Of a stretch of DNA of 64,000 nt, positions 10,930 through 23,630 are shown piece by piece (within the stretch, counting starts at the first letter, position 1; each line of letters starts with the position of its first letter). The notes under the pieces were generated by a model. The model was not told the DNA's origin and did no database searches. It saw nothing but the letters and a program-made list of their open reading frames with translations. The stretch comes from Nageia nagi. Its lineage: Eukaryota > Pinophyta. The stretch spans positions 57,474,001 through 57,538,000 of the forward strand of contig JBITNC010000001.1 of the NCBI GenBank assembly GCA_050084985.1, read 5' to 3'. A program made the translations under genes and the position numbers.

Positions 10930-12102
10930 TATTTGAGGCTTGAGTATTGATGCATTTTTTACATCATTTCACACATTACTTTATGGTCTTGTGTGCTTAA
11001 CCAAGAATGATGGATCCCTATAATATTTTAAAACCCTTGACATATGGCAATTAATTTAGATCTTGATGAAAATAATATAATATATAAATCTTTCATATTA
11101 ACAAGAGTCTACTACCTCAATGGCATATCACCCATGATAATGGTGGTATTATCAAGCCCTAGAAAGAACTTTGATATCACTTGTTACAACCTTGAAATGA
11201 AAAATAGTATGCATTACAATCTATACAAATAAAAGTAAGGTCATAATAGAAGCACCATAGTTATAGTCAAGGAACAAGAAATACTAAAAGTAGAAGTATA
11301 AAAATGTGAATAGTAAAAAAAAAAGCACTTCCTTACATTATTGTTAACCTATTTAAGAAAACAACCTCCAAAATGAGAAAAACTCAAATTATAGTTTTTT
11401 CAATATTTTTTTATAGTGCTAAGAATCTTCACTATCAATTCATCCATTCATATCCTAATCTTTAACCCTAACATATCACTTTAAATTAAAAATATAATAT
11501 TACAAAATATCATAAAATATATAAAATCTGAATATTACATAATACACCTAAACTTTCTAAACACAAATAATTATTTAATACTCATACACCAAACTTTCTA
11601 AACATATAAATGATCACTTTAACACTCTTTTGAATGTAGATAGTATGGCATATGTATTATTTATGTAATCCATTTCATGCAAAATTCTTAAAGATTAATC
11701 AAAGTTATGAAAAATGGACAATATTTAATAACTTCTAAATAATGAATCAATTTTATCAAGGGCATAGCTAGTTTAGTTGATAAGGTTAAAGTTTTGTCAT
11801 TATTATTATACAACAAAATCGTTCTTTTACATCTTATTATCAAATTTTAATCTTTGAAATAGATTTAATTCTTCTTCAATAACTTTAACATAAAAGTTGA
11901 ACTAAAAATATTTTAAAAAATATCCTTACAGATTTCAAGTGATAAAAGGTACAATCAACATTTAATGTCCTTTAAATATATTGGTTTGTAAGATCTATCA
12001 AGAGTTTTAAATATCATCATATAGGGGGCAGGAATGGAACTTAGAACCTTCCATATGGATGTTTTCACACTTCACTTGTCTCCTAACAATAAGTGATAAC
12101 AT
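10930..12102. other. AT-rich intergenic DNA, no gene seen
   Basis: Only short AT-rich ORFs. At 11762-11800 a tagctagtttagttgataagg stretch vaguely resembles a tRNA A box, without a matching B box. Nothing else can be supported. Confidence 0.4.
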
Positions 12103-12311
12103 GAGATGATAAGACTACTATTACTATGCACCACAAATAATGCATTGGATTTTCAACAATACATAAAAGGCATAATGTATGATGCTCAAAACAAAACTAC
12201 CATTCATAGTACAAGAAGAGATTATAAGACTACTATTACTATGCATCACAAAGAATGCATCAAATTTTCAAGAGTACACAAAAGGCGCAATGTATGATGC
12301 TCAAAATAAAA
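12103..12311. repeat. tandem duplication, 115-bp period
   Basis: The block starting aagactactattactatgca (12111) recurs 115 bp later (12226). It ends each time with aatgtatgatgctcaaaa. The two units differ at roughly 10-15 positions over about 90 bp, with a unique spacer of about 25 bp between. Confidence 0.8.
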
Positions 12312-12684
12312 TTGAAATTCCTAATACTTCATAAATTATGAGAAAAAGCTTACTTTAGTTTAAACAAGCACAAGATATTCAAACTATTTGAACATTCTCT
12401 CTAAGGAAAGCTTCTATTATTATGATTTTCCTCTTCTAATAAGCATATTGCACTTTCTTATCCTTTTATTGGAAATTTTTAAGCTAGAGTCACAATTCAA
12501 ATAATGGCAAATTAAACTCTTTTACCAATTTGGCGAGTAAGGTTCTTGTCAAAGGACTGGCATAAATCCACTCTCCCTAAATGTATTTTATAGTAATCCT
12601 ATTCATAAGTCAAAGTAAAATATTATAAAAAATAATTAAAATCCTTCTCTTTAATTTTGTTGTCTACTATTCCATACCCATGGA

Positions 12685-13390
12685 ATGAAGTTCGCCAAAG
12701 CGTTGGTGAAATTGTTCACCTTTGAAGGGCAATATCTAGATATTAATGGCTTCCACTTCCCCATGTTGGCCCACTTCAGAGGAAAATTACAAGTAAACCT
12801 ACCTTATTTTCTATTTCATTCGATGGATTCTTACATCCGTAGGAATAGAGGACCCATGCCCCTCCATTAGGGCCTAATTAAAATTTTGGTAAACTTTGCC
12901 TACGAGGTAGTGGAGAAAACTTTGCCTACAGAGGAGGATGTCCCGACTTTGGAAATCCTAGTGACAACAACTAAAATGGAACCTAGGCCTACCCAATGGA
13001 AGGAAGCTATTTTTGCTACAAAAGTCATTTAAATTCTTCTTTGACATTACAGACTAGGGGAACTTAGAGGAATGGGATAACATCAGGATACTCAAGGTTG
13101 CAATTCAATAACATTGGGATGATGACTTCATAGCAAAAAAAAAATAAGTTGAGGTCTTTGTATCTATGCAGCATGATGAGATCCCAGAAGCTAGTCCCAA
13201 TTCACACAGAGGAGGGCTTCACACAAACTGAGCTACAATCTTTTGGATCGCCTTCGATGTACACAAGAAAGCTCCAAAGGTCATCAAGCACCAAACTTTG
13301 GATGAGCATGCATTCATACAAGTGGCAAATCCTATGGATGAGCATGCATTCATACAGGTGGCAAATCCTATGGAGAAAGAAGATGATTGA
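12685..13390 (+). pseudogene. decayed ORF of unknown family with in-frame 12-residue duplication
   Basis: 12685-12870 is open for 61 codons (KALVKLFTFEGQYLDINGFH, then SMDSYIRRNRGPMPLH). Past a TAG it continues coding-like (LIKILVNFAYEVVEKTLPTE). Beyond further frame changes comes a hydrophilic C-terminal part (ATIFWIAFDVHKKAPKVIKH) with two tandem copies of DEHAFIQVANPM. The two longer ORFs over the C-terminal part (13149-13400 plus and 13202-13393 minus) are in other frames. I recognise no domain; it could be a transposon-borne protein or a dead host gene. Confidence 0.35.
13300..13371 (+). repeat. 36-bp tandem repeat, two units
   Basis: ggatgagcatgcattcatac... occupies 13300-13335 and 13336-13371, identical except for one A/G difference. 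Thirty-six bases keep the reading frame, giving a 12-residue repeat. The near identity contrasts with the decayed surroundings, suggesting a recent duplication. Confidence 0.9.
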
Positions 13391-13599
13391 CATGGCATGA
13401 TATACAATAATGTTTGACCCTTTTTTATTGGAATATGTATTAAATGTCTAAATATTGAAAATTAAAATATAAGACAAGTTTTGGAAGATATGAATAAATA
13501 ATCTCCTTTAATAAATTTACCCTTACCAAAAAAGAAAAATTGTTGTCTACTAAATTCTTCTCTTTTTATTAATGAGAATATGAGGCAAACTATTCCATA

Positions 13600-13725
13600 A
13601 CTCCCTCATGATCATCAATAAGATAATAAAACTATAGTCAAATCGTAATACCACTATAATGAGATTTGAACCTTAGACTTTCTATAGATCATTAAAATAT
13701 TACCAAGTCACTGTCACTTTGAGGA
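13600..13725 (-). mobile_element. candidate tRNA-derived SINE head
   Basis: On the minus strand a box A-like TGACAGTGACTTGGT (13716-13702) is followed about 30 bases later by a box B-like GGTTCAAATCTC (13672-13661). This spacing and order match an internal RNA polymerase III promoter of tRNA-derived SINEs. It does not fold into an obvious tRNA. Ends and target duplication are not visible. Confidence 0.4.
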
Positions 13726-14539
13726 ATAAAAATCTTAGATTTTAAACACATTTGTTGAAACTATTTTACGTACACCAAACACAATTCATGAGATTTGACA
13801 CATGTCACGATTGCAAAAAATGAGACAAGGAGAGAGATAAGTTATAAAGAGGAGATTTATGACACCAAACCCAGTTCACATTTCTTGTCTTCTAAGCAGC
13901 AGGTATGGCTGAGAAGATTTAGCAAAATGTGGCAACGTTGTGACGAATGCTAATTTGGAATTATCTGGAACAGCTAAATTTAGCTCAAAGCCTAGACTGT
14001 ATGGGAAATATGTTATTGCAGAAATCTTTGCCCACTTGGTTTTATTTGCATTGTCACATTTTCAGCAAAGAAAGAAGTGCTTTCTGTTCATTCCTAGATC
14101 TTCCTTCATGTTGCCCTCCACAATATCCTTCTTTAAAAAAAACTTAATTGTTTTTGTTTTGAGAAAGCTGCTTTCAACTACGGAATGGGGTGTTTTCACA
14201 ATGATCTTTCGAGATTTGAACTTGGATTTTTAGAACCCAAAAGATTTCAACATTTAGTTTAATTCACATCTCTCTTCAGCCATTCATATTAATTTTATTT
14301 TCTAAACTGTCAAGGAAACAGAAATATAATAATCTTTAAGCACTTTAAATTATAGAAAAATATATATTTATAATCAATTTATTGATATGATAATTTAATA
14401 GATATTAAAAAAAATAATTGATTTTAAATAAAATATATATTTTTTTAAAATAAAAGTAATGGATACTTTATTCACATAAAAATAATAATTTTTTATGAGC
14501 AAGTTATTTTTTTTTTAGAAAGAAGAAAGCATTAGATTT

Positions 14540-14800
14540 CGTGATCACGTTAGTCTTGTTTGTATCTATCTTCAATTTGATAGGATTTTTAGTATTTACA
14601 TCGGTCTCATCTACATCTATCATCAACTCGATAGAATTTTTAGTATGTTTCAACAAGAAACAAGGAGACTTGAGCCTACATCTCTTATTTCTCAAGAATT
14701 TTAACTACCCATCTTTAACTGACTTATCCCTCAATTCAACTTATATTATTTTTCAAAAATGTCAACTACCCATCTTCAACTGACCTATCCCTCAATTCAT
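14540..14800. repeat. two short direct duplications near the transporter gene 3' side
   Basis: aactacccatcttnaactgac recurs at 14703-14738 and 14764-14799 (period 61), with two or three differences. A looser duplication (tctatcttcaatttgataggatttttagta versus tctatcatcaactcgatagaatttttagta) lies at about 14565-14645. The rest of 13750-15170 is AT-rich with no supported gene; the ORFs at 13940-14233 are unremarkable. Confidence 0.65.
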
Positions 14801-15172
14801 ATAAAAATAAATAAAGACAATTTATATTATTAAAATTCTTTGAAATGACAACATTCTGTTATCAATTTGTAATTTGAAGATGAATGACTTCAATGAAAAT
14901 AAATTAATGAAACTTTTTTCTAAAATTATCAAAATAATTTATAATCATATTTTAAGAAGATTCGTAAATATGGATTCCAAATAAATAGCTATTTAAAGTT
15001 ACAACAATATTGACAACAAGAGAATGACAAAAGATAGTCTCTTTTCACTTCCTTACAGAGTGCATTTGCTCCTCCGCAATGTTTTCCCTCCATCAAAAAG
15101 TTCACAAAACTTTGTTTCTACAAACAAGCGAAGATAGTCTTATATACAATTCCAGCAGTGTCTTACAAAACC

Positions 15173-18100
15173 TTAAAATCCTCTATCTAAATGATAGCTT
15201 TCCTTTTCTTTCCTCAATGAAAACAAGGAGCTCTGTGCTCTCCTCTTTAGTTTCTGCTCCACTTGCTCAAATGTCAATCCTTTGGTTTCGGGCACAAAAA
15301 TCTGAGTAAAAACGATACCCACAATACAAACACAACAGAAAAGAAAGAAAGCTGCTGCAGTTCCAATGGAGTTGTTCATAGTTAAGAATGTCTGAGCAAC
15401 TATGAGATTGCATATCCAGTTTGTGGTGGCAGCAATTCCTGAACAGACACCATTGTATTTGGTTGGATAGAGTTCTGCATTGATAACCCATGGAATGGTG
15501 CCCAATCCAGGTGCGTAGGTTATTATGTAGAGTCCCATCCCAAGCACAGCCAACCATCCTATTGAAGTTGGGCATCCATCTCTATACCAAATTTGGGATT
15601 TTGATCTGCATAGATCCTCTGATACAGAGTTTGAAACTAAGCATGATCCGGGTAAGCCCTGTAATAAGAATAATGTAAGAGATCATTATCCATAGATGGA
15701 GAAGTTGTTGTAAATGATAGGTTGCTTATTAGTTAACATGGATTTAGTTACCCTTTTTTAAGATTTCGGTTTCATTGAAACAGTCCACATGGAGAGCGCC
15801 AGAAGTAGTTAGTAGGTTGTCATATAGATGGAGAAGATCCTTTAAGGATCGATTCTATAAGATTTTGAAGGAATCCTCCAATGAGGAATGGAGTTCTGAT
15901 TATTTAGGTCTTTGTCTGCTGTTGTCTTTCAGTCTGGTGCATTCACAGTTCATTTGGATAAACACTGAGGTATGTGAGGATTCTAATTTCTGACTCATCT
16001 TATGGGACGTTTTCGTTGGGTTTGTTGCATTGATTAGTCATTATGAAAAGTGATAAAATTTCAAAAATACCTATGGAATAAGCAAATTTCATAAGCATTA
16101 AAACAAGCATCAGGCTGACCAACTTTTGATTTGTTACCTCATTTCCTTTGGCAACACAAAATCCACATTTAGCTCTGATGCATTGCTTGCATTTCCACGA
16201 TGAAATATTCTGTGTGTAAGCAGGGCATGTCGTGTTTTTAGAAAATTCCATTGTAGAGCTTCTGCTCACCAATGGGGATTTCATGGAAGAATATTGGAAC
16301 ACACCACCCAACAATGCAAGCGAAAAAATCATTCCTGCGAACGAAAATAGCAAGATCTTCTTCCTGCCAGCTTTGTCTAATATGAAGAAGCACAATACTG
16401 TACCCAATACATTCACTCCCGATGTCACAAGAGAGAGTAAGAGAGACATAGATTTGGATGCAAATCCTGCAAACTGTACAATAGTGGGACTGTAATACAT
16501 CAAGGTGTTGATGCCAGAAAACTGTTGTAACACCTGTTAGATTCATAAAACTTCCATTAGAAAAAACGCAGAGGAGAAACAGAGATAAAAACGGACATAT
16601 ACAATGATTTGCTTTGGTAATTTTTTTTATCAAGATTTTTAACTAGACCGATTATACGATTGCTTTACTTTTATGATTTGGAAAGTTTGTTCAAACATTG
16701 AATAGCACCCATGAGTTCAAAAAAGAATGCCCACTATGGAGTGTTGAAGAGAAAAATTACAGTGCTTGTGTTTATTTAAGAAAGTTTCTTTGATCATGCA
16801 TACTTTACATAGGTTGAAGTTGATTAAGAGGAAGTCCTCCGGATGGCATGCAATACCTGATCTCATTTGCACTAGATAAGGTCCTCAGATTAGCACAAAA
16901 TTTTATGTTCTTGTATTTACATGCTAGGAGTTAGATTAGATCCTAGTAGCGATGTAACGAGGAAACAGACCCTGTTAGCTAAAGATTACAGTGTAACATT
17001 ATCTTATAAAAAAACCTTAGAATGATGTTACCAAAAAATAGATTACCTGCAGTCCAACACCACCCACAAGGGCAAGCCTAATTTCTTTACTTTCCCACAA
17101 GTCTTTATACTGTATGTTACTTTGTTCACTTTCTGCTGCAACGGACTCCCTGATGGCAGTGAGTTGAGCTTCTAACAGCTCTTCTGAATATATCCTCTTA
17201 AGAACCACAATAGCTTCATTTTCCCTTTTCTGTTGGGAACAAAGTTGTTAGACAACAATATCACTATCAATTGAAAACTACAAGCCTAGTTCCATGGAAA
17301 GTATGTAACATACCTTCCTGTATAGCCATCTAGGTGATTCAGGCATAATAAACATTAATGCAAGTTGCAGAATCGCAGGTACGCCTGTAACTCCAAGCAT
17401 CCATCTCCAGGTGCCTGGCACCTAAACACATCCAATATTCAAAATCTGAAAATTTGTAAAATATAAGAAGATTTCACCATACCAATATTGATTCCATGGG
17501 CTTGAAATTATCAGAAATGCCTAGGAATAATCTCAGCCATAACAAGGAGAACCTAAAATCAAGAGATACTATACCATACCTTGGTTAAAAAGTAATTGAT
17601 AAGATATGACAAGAACTGACCCCCTGTGAGGAGAACTCCATTTAGGCTAATCAGTGCACCCCTAACGTCAGCAGGTGAAATCTCAGAAATATAAAGTGGG
17701 GATGTTACCGAGGCCACTCCAACCCCTAGTCCTACCATGAGCCTTCCCACAATTAGCCACATAGGACCAGGTGCAACACCCATCACAATGGCTCCCAAGG
17801 CGAAAACAACATCACCAACTATAAGTGCAAGCTTCCTGCCAAAACGGTCATTAAACCATCCTCCAAAACCTGATCCAATTATGGCTCCTGCCACCACCAT
17901 GCTCACAATGGTCTCTTGAAGGGACACATTCTTATCTACAGAGCTGAAGTCATCTTTTATATAAAGCAGTGCTCCTGATATAACTCCTGTCCAAGGATCC
18001 AACACACAGAATTATATGCCAAAAACACAAAATGGATGCATGCTAAAGAGATGCGTATGCTAAAGGAGAGAACTTCAACTGGTCAAGATATACACAAGGA

Positions 18101-18353
18101 GCCCACCAAGACCGAAGATCTCCTTGTCACGGTAGTTTAGCCGAAGGAACCATGAGATATACATTTATCTACATCATTGTATGAATCTCAAGGGAAAATA
18201 TAAAGAAGATTATGAGATTGATTATTTACCGGTGTCATAACCAAACAGAAGACCTCCAATTCCTGCAGTTAAGGCCAATCTCAACACAAATGGATTTTTC
18301 CAAATCAGAGAAAAACCATGAGCACTAACATCTCCAACTTGAACTGCCACCAT
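15173..18353 (-). CDS. inositol transporter (INT-type MFS sugar/H+ symporter), six exons
   Basis: Exons on the minus strand: 18353-18230, 17986-17580, 17421-17314, 17229-17047, 16533-16138, 15658-15173. They give 1704 nt, 567 residues plus TAA. All five introns (243, 158, 84, 513, 479 bp) are GT...AG; exons 1/2 join within a Gly codon (phase 1), the others in phase 0. The ATG has A at -3 and G at +4. Motifs: [12 protein letters not shown] across the first junction, [11 protein letters not shown] (83-93), PESPRW (204-209), QQFSGIN (277-283), PETKG (529-533). A Cys-rich extracellular loop between TM9 and TM10 (CKQC 389-392, CGFC 397-400, more Cys in exon 6) is the PSI-like insert of plant INT2/3/4-type transporters. 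Expected: 12 membrane segments, proton-coupled uptake of myo-inositol. No stop or frameshift; length fits the family (about 580). Which INT paralogue it is cannot be settled by eye. Confidence 0.9.
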
Positions 18354-19050
18354 TTTGATAGTTTATAAGATTGTTGATCCTACGAAGAATACAATATGCA
18401 AGATAAAAAATGACTTGACAACACCATATCACCGAGGTACCAATAAGAGGATCCCACCATAGACTCTAATGGCAGAAGTAGTTGCAGTGACCAAAATATA
18501 TAATGGGAAGTCAAAAACAGCCTATAGCTTGCGGAGAATAGGATAAGACTAATGCCAACGGTGCAAAGTTTAGTAAATGAGATTCGTTTGGTTCCAAGGT
18601 GATTATGGAAGTGGGGATAGCCATTCCAGCTCAGCTCTATGTCAAGCCCAGCTCTTTTTCAACAGAACTGATTCTGGGTCACCTCATTTATCAATTATAC
18701 CTCTGAATCTGTGACCATGAAGAAAAACGCAACTCTCCACTCATTGATCCTATCCATAAAGCTCCAATAAATCAATGGCTTGACAGTCACTGTTTACTTG
18801 AATTTTGCCACATTTAGAGCTGATTAGATTCACCAATCTTCATATGTCGGAAGTTGGGTGCAGTTAAGGAATTCCCTGTAAAGCCGGGATTTCTGCATTT
18901 CTCTTAAAAGATGAAGATGCCAATGCCACCCTTTTCCAATGCAAACTTTGACTTTAAGATCAGAATCCAGAGGTTTGTTCTTCAATTATAGATCCAGAAA
19001 TAAGGCAATTTCATTATATGTGGATAAATTTTGGTCTGGCAAGATAATTA
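18354..19050 (-). promoter_or_regulatory. upstream region of the inositol transporter
   Basis: No transposon is recognised in the roughly 700 bp upstream of the ATG, and base composition is less AT-rich than further out. Two TATA-like stretches read on the minus strand: one near 18495-18508 (ATTATATATTTT) and one near 19008-19016 (CATATAATG). I cannot tell which is used or whether a 5'-UTR intron exists. Confidence 0.3.
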
Positions 19051-22000
19051 TTGATGGAGTTATTGCATGATGTGAAAATTCACAAAGTAGCAAAATTTTC
19101 AAGACAAAAAATTTAATATTGATGTACTTATTGGTTGATACTAAATTTTTTTAAGAATCAAAACTAAGATAATTAATATATAAATGATAATAAATATTGG
19201 TGTACTATACGATAAAAATTTGATATAAATAAAATAAATGAAAGATATTTATTTTAGAATTATGTATTTGAGAATGTGGTGTATTTTAAGAATGTTATGT
19301 TGGTTTTTGGAAATATTATGATGCTTATCAAACATCATTAGGGATCTTTGTAGTTGTATAAAAATATTACAATTCTTTGGAAAAATGTTATAAAAGTTTG
19401 TGAGTAATGATCTCCTCTCTTTGTAAATTTTGGGTTTGGATTCTTTCAAACTTTATTGTATCTTTTGCTACATATGATCTACAAAATGATAATCAAAAAC
19501 TCAAAATTAATTTTTATAGAAGAGAAATTTGATCTATAGAGGTCTCCTCAACAATAGTGAAACCTACCAACCAAAGAATAAATGTCAATGCCTTGCATGA
19601 ATGAATATGCCATGCATTATTAAATTGTTGATGAAAGGTATATAATCAAGAAGTAAGAAGTATGCTTATTTACAAGGTGAAAATAAATGAAGTTTCAAGC
19701 TTGTTTAGATAATTGTCTCCATTATTATGGTAACTTATATTAATTTCAAAATAAAATAGATCTTGAAATGATAAAATGACTTGATAAAAAGGGCATAACT
19801 TGATGCAATAAATATAAGCAAAGGAGATCAAACTTGTATCTTGAAATGTATACTAAAAGACCTCAAGAAAATAATGAAACTAATGAAATGATAGCTAAAA
19901 TAACAATGCCACCATTTTAGATGTCTATACTTTGCCCCTTCTAAAATAAATATCATGAGACTATGCAGTGACATGTATCTCTAGAAGAAAAAGATAAATA
20001 GGTAAGGAAGGATAAGTGACTGACATGTATCTCTAGAAGAAGAAGATGATGAATAGGTAAGGAAGGATAAGTGACTAACAAAGTAATAGAGGTATGGTGC
20101 CCCCTCAAGGTCATTAGAGGAGTAAAGAAAATCTATATAAATACATGAAGAGAAAGAGGTTTGAATTACATCCTATGACATGCCTCTAGTATCACCTAGG
20201 TGGAAGGAGAAGAATATGTAGGAATGAGGCTCCTAATGAAAGTGGCCAAGAAGGATTAATACGAGAGATACTAAAAATAAGAGGAAGGTATCTCAATTCC
20301 ACAAACTTATCTTGTATCCTTGGTGTACCATAAATCATCCTTAATGCTTACATAAAATTGTATATATATTGATTTATTGTCTATTAGTTTATGTAATGAA
20401 TGCATACATTTTGTTTATCTCATAAATAATAATTTTAAAAATATGAAAATTACATATCATACTATGATAAGTAAAATGTAAATGATAGATACATTATAAA
20501 ATATGAAGGATACTAAAATAAGGTACTTAATCACGTGACAATGATAATGTGATAATTGCAATTACACCACTATGTATTAAAGTAAACAACACTAATGACA
20601 TGAAAATAAAAATATGATAAATAATAAGTACATAATGCGATCATGATAAAAAAAATAACCATGATAAATGATAATTATACCATATAAATTTAATAAGGGA
20701 GAAATGTAGGAAACTAGGGAGATTGAGGAATGAACTATGGTACTTTATTCTCTATTTTTTATAGCCAAAATGATGAGATGATTGAAAAAAAAATTATTGA
20801 TCTATAAATATTATTCCACTATCTTATAAATTTTCACTTCTTAGCTTCATGAAGTCATGTTATTTGCATGGCATTACCATGATAATTTTTGCTTATGTAT
20901 TTAGAGCTTGAATACATAAGGAAGTATCTTATTTGTTGAACATAACTTTGTAGTTCATAAAGTATCATTTTTTTTTTAACTTTGTAGCAATATAATTATT
21001 TTCTAAGTGAGGTAAATTTGTTTATTATTTTGTGTCAATATGTATATTATGCTCTTTTATTAATTCTCAATTGACTTATGGTTATAAATCTTAATAGTTA
21101 ATTATCTTGTAATAAGGCATCTAAAATTTGTTCATGTGGAATTGATTATTATTTTTTTAGGGGAAGTTTCAAACAATGGTATATGGTAGAGGGTATAAAT
21201 TTTATATGATATAGGAAAGATCTTCCTAATAGTAAACTATATCATAAACTCCTTAGTATATAAATTGATGAATCTAACTTTTTGATTATATTTGAATTCT
21301 TAATGTGATTGTGCCAAGTGTATTTTTCAGTAATATCATTAAAGCCACTAATATGTACATTCTCTTTAGTGTAGTCTTTGCTACTATAACAAAGGTTTAC
21401 AAAGAATTCACATTGCTACATTTGATATTGATCCATTATCTATCATGATATTGTATACTATATAGGAGTTAATATATACTTGGATGAAAAAAATGGAGGT
21501 GTATTAATATCATAAATGATTCATCCTTATGAAATATAATATCTATAAAATAAATATATGTTTTATCTATTATACCCACAGTTCATCCATAGTTTGCATT
21601 ATCCTTCAAAACATAATTTATTTCATAAAAAAAATCAAGTTTTAATTCATGATCAACAAGAATGAATTATGATTATCATTTTCATTTTCAAATATGATTC
21701 TCTTCTTATTAATGGGATGTTATATATAACATTCATTATATGCAAGTATTTTTTTTTTCATGTCCTTTTCTTTTATGAAAATTATAAATCTCATTATCTT
21801 TCTATCAATATGGAATTCCTCTAGAAAATATAAATTGATCTAACTTCAAGATATATTATAAGTTTTACATTTAATAACAAGTTTGGCATTACATAAATTT
21901 TCTTATCAAACTTGGTAAACTTCCTTCTCTTCCTTAAATAGTATAAGAGTGATTCCTTGTTGTACAATTTTTTTGGATGAAATTTTGTATCTTTCCTATA

Positions 22001-23039
22001 TTTCTTCCATTTCCTAGTTTCTTCTTAAATATGGATTTAGGAAAACACTTGACTTGAAATTTTTCACCATGTAAGAAGCTAATAATTAATTCTTTATAAT
22101 ACCTAATATAATTGGTGGGGTCTTTCTTATAGATGAAGGTTCAAACTTTTGGCATTTTAAATCCATATTAATATGATGGTTAGGGATTATTTGGCTAATT
22201 AAAGTCACAAGAGAGGAATAAGATTGATAATTTATGGTTATTTGATGAACATCCTTAAGTTATTCTTTTTTTCAATTCATTTATTTTTTATATTGTATTT
22301 ACATTATTTAAGCAATGCTATAATCTAAGATAGTTAAAATTTTTAGGATTTACATAGGTTTAGAGTATGAAATGGAATAGGAGTAATGACAAGTTAAGAT
22401 ATAAGTGGCATAACATGATGAATTTTATGGATGGGATATGTATATGAATGGAGGAAAAATAAGTGTTAAAGTTATAGTTGTAATATTTTCTAAAAATATT
22501 ATGATATTGAACAAACTCAAGAAGAACCTTAACAAGCCCAAACAAGGTTCTTATTACATTTACTCTCTGTAAATAAGCTACTAATGCTCCATAGTAATAG
22601 TTTGTAAATGTGAGTGATTCAAATATAAAGGTATTCAAACTATGGGTGATTTGAATAACTAAACAAAATGATACTAGAAAATTGAAATGGAATATAAATG
22701 ATAAAGGTATATAGCTTCATGTAATTTATGCATTAATAATCATGTATCTCACATAGTAAGGCATGAAAGATGACAAAAATATATTATTCAACATTGAACA
22801 TCATACAAAAATTTTATGTAAGACTTCTGATTGAATCTTTATTCTCCACTTATATTACATATACCATTATATAAACAATGTTATAATTTATAATAAGGAA
22901 TGAAATTTACAGATCTTTATTTCAAGTTCCTATTAGAATATGAATATAAAAGTTATAAATGTATTTATAGTGCCTAAATGAACTCTTTAGCTTATTCAAA
23001 TTCAGGGCATAGTCTTATCTTTATGTTATCTTAGTTGGC
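19051..23039. other. AT-rich intergenic DNA, no gene recognised
   Basis: Only short ORFs without recognisable motifs (for example 22638-22360 minus). A tandem duplication sits at 19970-20076. The right end may contain the LTR of the oldest copia whose pol end starts at 23040, but I could not define its edges. Confidence 0.4.
19970..20076 (+). repeat. tandem duplication, 52/55-bp units
   Basis: gacatgtatctctagaagaa...aggaaggataagtgact is repeated back to back (19970-20021 and 20022-20076). The second unit carries a 3-bp insertion (gat) and otherwise about one difference. Confidence 0.85.
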
Positions 23040-23183
23040 ATTAATATCTAACATAATCACCCTTGATAATGAGCGGTTAACAAGTATGTCTCTCTATCTT
23101 GAAAAGTATACCTTTGTGAGTCCTTTAGTCAACAAGTTCACAAGTTGCTCATCAATGTTGTAATGCTTCATCCAATAATATTT
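23040..23183 (-). pseudogene. oldest copia: C-terminal end of RNase H, left part of a split gene
   Basis: The reverse complement reads YYWMKHYN followed by DEQLVNLLTKGLTKVYF, the end of a copia RNase H (family pattern EDQxADxxTKxLxxxxF). Its other half resumes across the A2 element at 35905. A stop follows within the next residues. This is the deepest layer of the nest. Confidence 0.75.
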
Positions 23184-23630
23184 TGATGAAATTAACCCTT
23201 TCTAAATTAATTCCGAGTCTACCAAGATCTCAAGAAGGCACTTACAACATCAACATAAAAGCACAATAACTCAAGCCAATCTCACAAATAACACAAGACA
23301 TAAAGTGGTTCCTCCCTCCTTGGAGTACATCCACTAACTAAATCTTCTTATTCTCAAGGACCTCTATTACAAAATATTTCTCTCTCTCTCTCTCTCTCAA
23401 ACTCTAAACCTATAGCAAAGCTTACATAACAATTGTACAATATGAATTGGGGGTGGTTGTTCTCTATTTATAAGAAAAAACCCATTCTATATTTAAATCC
23501 TTTACATATTTTTAATCATATTCCTATTTTTATTTCTTTAATGCTTTAAGGAATCTAAAGATATTTTAAGCATTAAGTGAATTTACATTAAAGAAAAATA
23601 TTACACACTATTACATTACAAATTCTAACA
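23184..23630 (-). repeat. 3' LTR of copia A2
   Basis: It starts (plus) tgatgaaattaaccc and ends attctaaca, so TGTTAG...TTCATCA in element sense. A TATA box TATAAATAG (minus) lies at 23464-23472. It carries a (CT)n run at about 23380-23398 that the partner LTR lacks. Confidence 0.9.

Noticed and set aside
12011-12110. Possible minus-strand SINE (ggcaggaatggaacttagaacctt as a B box)
   Set aside because: The B-box match is poor and no convincing A box lies at the right distance.
16232-16495. Plus-strand ORFs at 15490-15678, 15775-15993, 16232-16495 and 17737-17919
   Set aside because: They overlap exons or introns of the inositol transporter on the other strand and have no motif of their own.
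16238-16633. Minus ORF 16238-16633 (131 codons) and 15267-15575 (102 codons)
   Set aside because: Alternative frames across transporter exons 5 and 6; the true frame carries QQFSGIN and PETKG.
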